From contig NC_080568.1 in NCBI RefSeq assembly GCF_030253575.1, forward strand, positions 24,389,501 through 24,453,500: a DNA stretch of 64,000 nt. The letters run 5' to 3'. The translations under genes and the position numbers were made by a program. Below the pieces are notes generated by a model. The model saw only the letters and a list, made by a program, of their open reading frames with translations, was not told the origin of the DNA and searched no databases. Positions 58,111-64,000 of the stretch are shown piece by piece. Position 1 is the stretch's first letter. Each line of letters opens with the position of its first letter. The stretch comes from Rhododendron vialii (Eukaryota; Streptophyta; Magnoliopsida; Ericales; Ericaceae).

Positions 58111-61041
58111 TGTAACAACCCGAAAATTTAATTAATGATAATATCATTTAATTAATGTTATTAATAATAAAATTAATTCTTTTCCTTAATAGGATATAGA
58201 GGAATTTTCAAGTGAGGGATCCCTCATTTTAACAAAATGAGGGACTTTCATTTCCCGATAAAATTTTGAAAATCCGAACCGTTCAATGTGTGCAGAACGT
58301 AATTTTAAGGGTCCTCGCGAGAAATCAGCAAAAAAAATGACCAGGAAGGCGTCATCCGAGCAGTTTTTTTTGAACCGTTCAATGAAAACTGCTCGGATGA
58401 AGCCCTTCCCGGTCATTTTTTTTGCTGATTTCTCACGGGGACCCTTAAAATCACGTTCTGATCACTTTGAGCGGCTCGGATCATCAAAATTCAACCGGGA
58501 AGGGGAGTCAAAATGAGGGATCTCTCACCGGAACCTAACTCATAGGATATATATATATAAGCATAATTATCCTATTCTAATTATCATGTTTTAATTTCTT
58601 TTTAATTACAAGCATGCATGCATACAAACTCCTCTCATCTCTCTCTCCTACTCAGTCTCTACTTCCTCTCCCTGATCATATTTTCACCCTTATTTTCGTC
58701 CATCTCAAAGCCCAAGAGTTAGAGTCCTTATTAAACTCAATTTTATCAACATTTTAAAAATTCTCCTAGATATACCTCATTAATCCGACCCTAGGTCATA
58801 CCACAATATTTCCCACGCCCCACCAGTCCAGAAAGGAGAGAAAAATCGGAAAGAACGAAGCTCCAATCCATGGAGTTCTAGAGAGAGAAAGAAAGAGAGA
58901 GAAAAGTGGGTTTGCGTTCCAAAATCAATTCAAACTCAATCTGACCATTCCAATCCCTTCCTACAACTCCTAGCATCACCAAACGTCGGCCAATTTGATC
59001 CCAAAGTTCCCCGATCGAAGAAACCGAAGTCGTCTTCCTCGAAATTTCAAGTTTCGTTTTAAAATCAATTCGGCCCGAACCAAGGTATTATAATCCCTTC
59101 TAACCACTTCTCTAAGTATATTAAGTGTTTATATGCTTGATCCTATGCCTCGAACGATCCCATGCATCGAAAGCGAGCCAAAACAATCAAAAAAATGAAA
59201 TCTGACATCGAGTTTGCGGCCGCAACCTTCGGGTTGCTCCAGACGCAAGAACCAGGTCTCTGACCTTGCAGGCCGCAAGGTCAACCCGGTCAGACCCTGC
59301 GGTGGGTACAGTTTTGTTCGAATCGACTTTTCGACATCCCGAACACCATTTTTTATGCCCGAACTATTTTTCTTAGACTTTTCACACCTCAAAGATCATA
59401 ACTGGTGAAAATCATATTTTTTATTTAATTATCTATTTATTAAATTATTTATTAATTATCTATCAAAGTTTATAAACAAAAAATCTTTACGACAATCCAA
59501 ACAACGTTTTAACACCCAAACTAATTTTTTCTAGACTCTCTGTATCTCAAAGATGATATCTTGTTAAATTAATTAATTTATTATTTATTGTATTTTCCAT
59601 ATTGTTTCCAATCAAAATTACTTTATGACCTTATAACCTATATTATTAATGCCTGAGTAATTTTATTTAGGCTACTTACATTCCAAAGATGAAAATTTGT
59701 TAATCTCAACATATTTTATTTATTAGATTATTTATTATCTATTTACTTCAGTTTTGGCCACTTATTCAACATCTTTATTAAAATAATTCCGCTGCCCTCC
59801 GAACCCAATTTTTGACACTCAACTGGTTGCATAGGACCTTTAGGACTCTTATTAAGGTCATGATAAATATTCTAATATTTTTATCTAATTAATGTATTTA
59901 ATTAGTTTTTAATTAATCTATTACCTTAGAATTAATTAATAAGAGCCCAGAAAATTTTTCTTTTAATTTCTTTTAAAACTCATACTTTATTATTGACATT
60001 GTGACCATACAAGATTAAGGGCTACGGCCCGTTCATAATAAGTTGCGTGATTACATTATTTATTAATTATTTTAATTATTATTGATTTGTTGTATATTGC
60101 ACCGATACTTGATTTGAATGCTAGATTGGACCATAGAGACATGGGGTGGTATTGCGAAATAGAACTCATCTAGACGATGCTAGATAATGGATAAATTAGA
60201 AAGTTTTATTTTTAGATTGTTTGCAGGCGGGATTTTGAGATGTGATGATTTGAAACTGGCAAAGTAAGCCCAGTGTTGATTGATGAATTAAAACTGGCGG
60301 GTGTCCAGTTATGAATTGAGACTGGCTAAGTAAGCCCAGTGATGATTATGATGATTGTGATGAGTGTGAAGTGGGGCATAAGATAGGCGAACCCTAGTTA
60401 TGATTCGGGCATGATAAGCTTCTTTTTGTTGTAATGAGAGGGATACACACTGGGTACATAACTTAGGTGCAATCCGCGACAGCAAAAGAAAGTGAGCTCA
60501 TGGGACATGGCATAGATAGCGGTTGGGGAGGAAAGATCCCGCGGAGGAGATCTTAGATTACACGTCAAGTTAATGGATAGTAATAAACTGGTTTATGTGG
60601 AACAAACTCTGTCTTACTTTTTCGCACTACTATTATCCTGCTGCTTGCTAACTGTAAAGTAAGAGGGGTAGTTGGGTTGGATTATACTATGGGGTGAACT
60701 CTTTCACTCAGGTACGAATTGCCTGGCTTCCGTGCCAGATTTTGCAGAAAATCAAGAAGAAACACAAAATTCCGAAGGCGAACAGTTTTATGCGGAAAAG
60801 AACCCAGAGGTGGGAGCCGAGCCAGAATACTCTTGGGATCCGTATCAAACTTAGAAGATGACTCTGTTATTTTGTTTAGTTTATTGTCACACAGACTATT
60901 TTCAGTATTTCTACAATAATTTGTAATAGACGAAACTTTAGGGTGAATTATCCGTTTTGGATTTTAAATTTCAGTTTAATAAATTTTTAGAAATCAATAT
61001 TTAATACCTCCGATTTTATTTTCAAAAATCGGAGCGTTACA
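58111..61041 (+). repeat. Gypsy 5' LTR, about 2.9 kb
   Basis: Begins TGTAACAACCCG and ends GGAGCGTTACA directly before the primer binding site. It holds the nested foldback 58199-58541 and, near 60255-60340, AACTGGCNAAGTAAGCCCAGTG twice. The border call rests on the TG...CA ends and the adjacent primer site; the 3' LTR lies outside the window. Confidence 0.8.
58199..58541. mobile_element. Foldback element with 10-bp target duplication inside the LTR
   Basis: Arms meet near 58362-58395. AAATCAGCAAAAAAAATGACC and CATCCGAGCAGTTTT on the left are mirrored on the right, with GAGGGATCCCTC / GAGGGATCTCTC near the ends. ATAGGATATA flanks both sides (58189-58198, 58542-58551). Confidence 0.85.
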
Positions 61042-61044
61042 ACT

Positions 61045-61058
61045 TGGTATCGGAGCCT
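61045..61058 (+). other. Primer binding site of the Gypsy element
   Basis: TGGTATCGGAGCCT three bases after the LTR end is a one-base variant of the initiator tRNA-Met site TGGTATCAGAGC. Confidence 0.85.
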
Positions 61059-61191
61059 TAGGTTCAAACCCTCGGCCTTGGGTAGTTTGGGTAGATCACA
61101 TCAGATTGAGTATTTCACTACAAGTCTAAAATGACACTATTTTAAATGTACCGAAACCTAACGATAAATATATTTTTCCTTGTTTTTATAG

Positions 61192-62628
61192 ATGGTCCCC
61201 ACGTTTGTAGACCAACTAGCCGATGAATGGAGCAGATTGCAGGACTTCTTGGAAAACACCATAGGATTCGACTTCTCTTTCCGAGACCCTTACGTACCTA
61301 TCGAGTTCCCAATTATGTACGGCCAGTATCAGCAGCTGAGGGCGAATTCGCCAAACCAGAGGGAGGTATACACGGCTCAGTATCCAAGCCCATGGAGAAG
61401 GGCTAATCTCGAGAGGGAAATTCGTGACATTCTAGAAAGCATACCAGGCTTTGACATCAAGAGCGACCCCAATTACTCATATTATAGAGATATGGACAAC
61501 CAGCCCCCGATTCCGACCCCAGACCAGAGCCATAGCCCTCCTAATACTCAGGAAGAGGATGAGGCGGCCCAGCTAGCTACGGAAGTAGAAAACCTAAGGG
61601 CATTCATGACAGCCACCCTGGATTTTCTGATGGGAGATGACTACTTGGCAGGAATGTTTCCTACCCTCTATCAGATGAGACAGGCTCACCAAAGGATTTC
61701 AGCCCTCGCCGACGCCGTCTCCCGCTTCACCATTGAAGACCACGAGATATGAGGCATACTAACCTACATCCTCGGAGTACAAGTGGGACCGCGAGAGAAT
61801 CCCGAGGAACCCCCTGAGCAAGAAGAGGATCCCGAGGAACCCCCTGAGGAGGAAGAAGACCCAGAAGAGCCTCTATTTCTAGGATCAGACCACAATTACC
61901 GTTTGGGCCCCTGGCAACCAGAGCAGGAGGAGCCAATAGTACCAGAGGTAGAACAAAACCAGGACAGAGAGATGGACAATGCTGAGCCAGAATTGGAAGA
62001 AGACGCAGGAAATAGCACTGAAAGTGAAGATGGATTTTTGGCAGAACCAGAGATGGATGACTATGGCTGGCTCTTACCCATAGACGCACCAAGAGACATG
62101 GATGCTGAACTGCAGTGGTGGCTAACAAGCCAACGACTTTAAATGAAGGAACCTCTACCTTCTCTAGCCCCCGAACCAATAGAAGAATCCGACAGTGAGT
62201 GTGAAGTCATAGACGCCGACCCTCCACCTCGTCCTAAGATGACTCGACGTGCAGGGATTCCATTGGTAGGACACCATTCCGACTATGATCCAAACACTTG
62301 GGTCTATATACAGCTAGAGCCACTATACCCTTACCCATTCAAGATCCGATCCCAGTCCGCTTACCTAAGGCCAATAAAGATCCTAACCCCATGCTATAAT
62401 GGATACTATCTCATCGCCGTACCCCCAAGATTCCAGGAGCATTACACCGACTGCATCCATTATTCACGAGTCGCAAGGCGCCGTCCCGAGCAGGAACATC
62501 GTATCATTACAGAGAATGCTGACTTCACCGATCACGTCACCTATACAGAGATACCCATCCGTCTGGAGCCTTATAACAACCCAAACCCCAACGAAAGACA
62601 GCAGGAACCACTATGGCGAGTAACATAG
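61192..62628 (+). pseudogene. Pre-gag accessory ORF of the Gypsy element, two stops
   Basis: A single frame of about 478 codons runs from ATG 61192 to TAA 62626-62628, broken by TGA at 61750-61752 and TAA at 62140-62142. The first part (186 aa) is rich in aromatic and proline residues (FDFSFRDPYVPIEFPIMYGQ) with a helical region near its end. The second is strongly acidic with the repeat EEPPEQEEDPEEPPEEEEDP. The third has basic and proline-rich text and ITENADFTDHVTYTEIP. The intervening codons fit continuous protein, so it was probably one ORF. I recognise no domain. Ogre/Tat elements also carry an ORF before gag of unknown function (family knowledge), but this Gag looks chromoviral. It could also be a captured gene. 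Confidence 0.6.
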
Positions 62629-63025
62629 CGTTGCTACGGGCTCACAGAGGACACCGTCGAAAAGCAGAGTCTTTTGGCAGAATATTTTCCTGTATTTTTC
62701 GATTGATCGTTTTCTTTAGCATTTCCTAATTATTTCACGCACAGTACATTTCCTTTTCTTCTTTTTAGGAAAACAATTGTGGTAGTAGGAATTTTCTGGA
62801 CATTTTTTTTTTAGGAAAACAATCGTGGTAGTAGGATTTATCTCGACTTTTGGTAGCTACACATCTAAGTAGTGTGTTTTGACATGAATGATGTGTTTGA
62901 TTTGTTTTGGTAATAAAAGAAAAGTTTCTTATGATGTTTTGCTTCCACGTATTTAATAATTATACAAATATATATGTTCTTATAATAAAACCCCCCTTAC
63001 TAAATTATAACATAACGGTATCTAG
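62629..63025 (+). other. Non-coding spacer between pre-gag ORF and gag
   Basis: AT-rich. GGAAAACAATYGTGGTAGTAGGA occurs twice (about 62768 and 62815), a short direct repeat. A leader to gag is likely; no promoter could be assigned. Confidence 0.55.
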
Positions 63026-63823
63026 ATGGAGGAAACAAGAAACAACCAGAATAACGAGCAAAACAATGGACAAAATGGAGCCCCTCAACCCAATGGCCAA
63101 ATTAGAGCTACTGAGCTAGTCCAACTCATGCAAGCATTCATTGCTGTTGCGACTGCAAATAATTAGACCCCGCGTGGAGCCCTGCACGCACCTCGAGGGC
63201 CAATGACCAGGAGTCAGGCATTGAATGAATTTTGCAAGCGTCGCCCACCCTACTTTCAAGGAGAACCTAACCCTACAGCTGCGGAGGCTTGGCTAGCAGA
63301 AATCAAGAAAATTCTTGAAACCCTAGACATTCAAGAGGCCAGCAATCGAATTTCCCTAGCTACCTATCAGATGCAGAGTGAAGCTCAGCATTGGTGGGAC
63401 CTGATGAAGAACACCCATGATGTGGCAGCAATGACTTGGGACGGGTTCGAAATTTTTTTTCTTGACAAGTACTTTCCAGCTCCTGTCAAACAAGCACTGA
63501 CCTCGGAATTCATGAACCTCGAGCAGGGCATAATGATTGTGACCCAGTACGCAGCACGGTTTGAAAAACTGTCTCGCTATGGCACAAAAATCATACCTAC
63601 TGATGACGACAAGGCGAGAAAATTTGAGTGGGGACTCAATGAGACACGCCGAGCGGTAGTGGCGCAGACGCTTCCCACCTACTCACAAGTGGTGCAATGC
63701 GCACTTAAGATGGAAAGAGAAAACTTGGATTTCAAGACAAGACGTGAGCAGAAAAAGACAATACCTGCAGTTGGAGGACCTATCCGCACCAGCCCTAACA
63801 ACAGGAGTGCCCCAACCTCCTAA
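63026..63823 (+). pseudogene. Gypsy Gag, decayed
   Basis: Retrotransposon Gag (Retrotrans_gag family). From ATG 63026 an Asn/Gln-rich leader (METRNNQ-like) runs into a TAG at 63164-63166; the same frame continues to TAA 63821-63823. The core is typical: PPYFQGEPNPTAAEAWLAEI, ISLATYQMQSEAQHWWD, TWDGFEIFFLDKYFP, FMNLEQGIMIVTQYAARFEKL and the closing KARKFEWGL. The zinc knuckle expected further on is not reached before the window edge. After the last stop a Pro/Asn-rich text continues in other frames. Two stops make this copy non-functional. Confidence 0.88.
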
Positions 63824-64000
63824 CTCTACCACCAAAACTACCCTCGCCCATAACCATCACAATCCAACCTAGCTTGGAGGAACCCCAACCCAGGGTTCAA
63901 TCGAAACCCTAACCCTAATCCAAACCAGATCCAAGTACTAAACCGGGGTCTAAACCTTAATCCTGGACCAAACCGCAACCTCTTTCCCCCAGAACCAATA

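Larger units (their letters stand above)
58111..64000 (+). mobile_element. Gypsy LTR retrotransposon (Tekay-like), runs off the window
   Basis: 5' LTR 58111-61041, primer binding site at 61045, a long ORF before gag (61192-62628), a spacer, and gag from 63026. The window ends inside the Gag tail region, so pol and the 3' LTR are not seen. Gag sequence and LTR ends (TGTAACAACCCG ... GTTACA) resemble Tekay/Del chromoviruses (inference). Several stops show the copy is decayed. Confidence 0.88.

Noticed and set aside
61727..62179. Minus-strand 150-codon frame opposite the pre-gag ORF
   Set aside because: Shadow of the Glu/Pro-rich repeat; no start context or domain, while the sense strand shows the longer coherent frame.

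Overview
This is a stretch of nuclear genome from a flowering plant, most likely a eudicot. The evidence is spliced genes with GT-AG introns, AT-rich intergenic DNA, plant-type transposons (SIRE-like Copia, Tekay-like Gypsy, Tourist, Stowaway, hAT, foldback MULE-like elements, Helitrons), and four host genes of clear plant type. No bacterial operons, rRNA or CRISPR arrays are visible.

Host genes. A plastid starch-initiation protein of the PTST2/FLO6 type (plus strand, 8 exons, 6053-11802) converges on a leukotriene-A4-hydrolase-type M1 aminopeptidase (minus strand, 4 exons, 12827-17880). Further right lie an RCC1-repeat beta-propeller gene (minus, 8 exons, 31430-35876) and a small RRM protein gene (minus, 2 exons, 39565-42552). 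I assembled all four by hand from splice signals and reading phase, and each gives an uninterrupted protein (514, 619, 401 and 189 aa). From memory, Arabidopsis has PTST2, an RCC1 gene and a small RRM gene side by side (At1g27070, At1g27060, At1g27050). The window would then be a conserved microsyntenic block swollen by transposons and interrupted by the LTA4H gene.

Transposon layers. About 19.0-30.3 kb is an AT-rich element with inverted ends and a 10-bp flanking repeat, split by a young 8.5-kb Copia element (20427-28935). That Copia carries gag, a twice-interrupted pol, and an extra 90-aa two-membrane-helix ORF behind pol with its own TATA-like box. From 43.1 to 45.6 kb a long-TIR element contains a solo LTR with a 5-bp target duplication. 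A 7.5-kb Helitron-like element (49011-56506, minus strand) holds decayed exons of a TIM50-type mitochondrial import gene. From 58111 to the right edge lies a Tekay-like Gypsy element with a 2.9-kb LTR and a long, now interrupted ORF between the LTR and gag. Many small MITEs and foldback hairpins with recognisable target duplications sit in introns and spacers.

The genes do not form an operon; they are independent plant transcription units. The less ordinary points are the accessory ORFs of the two LTR retrotransposons, the gene-carrying Helitron, and the repeated GC-rich motif inside the AT-rich element.
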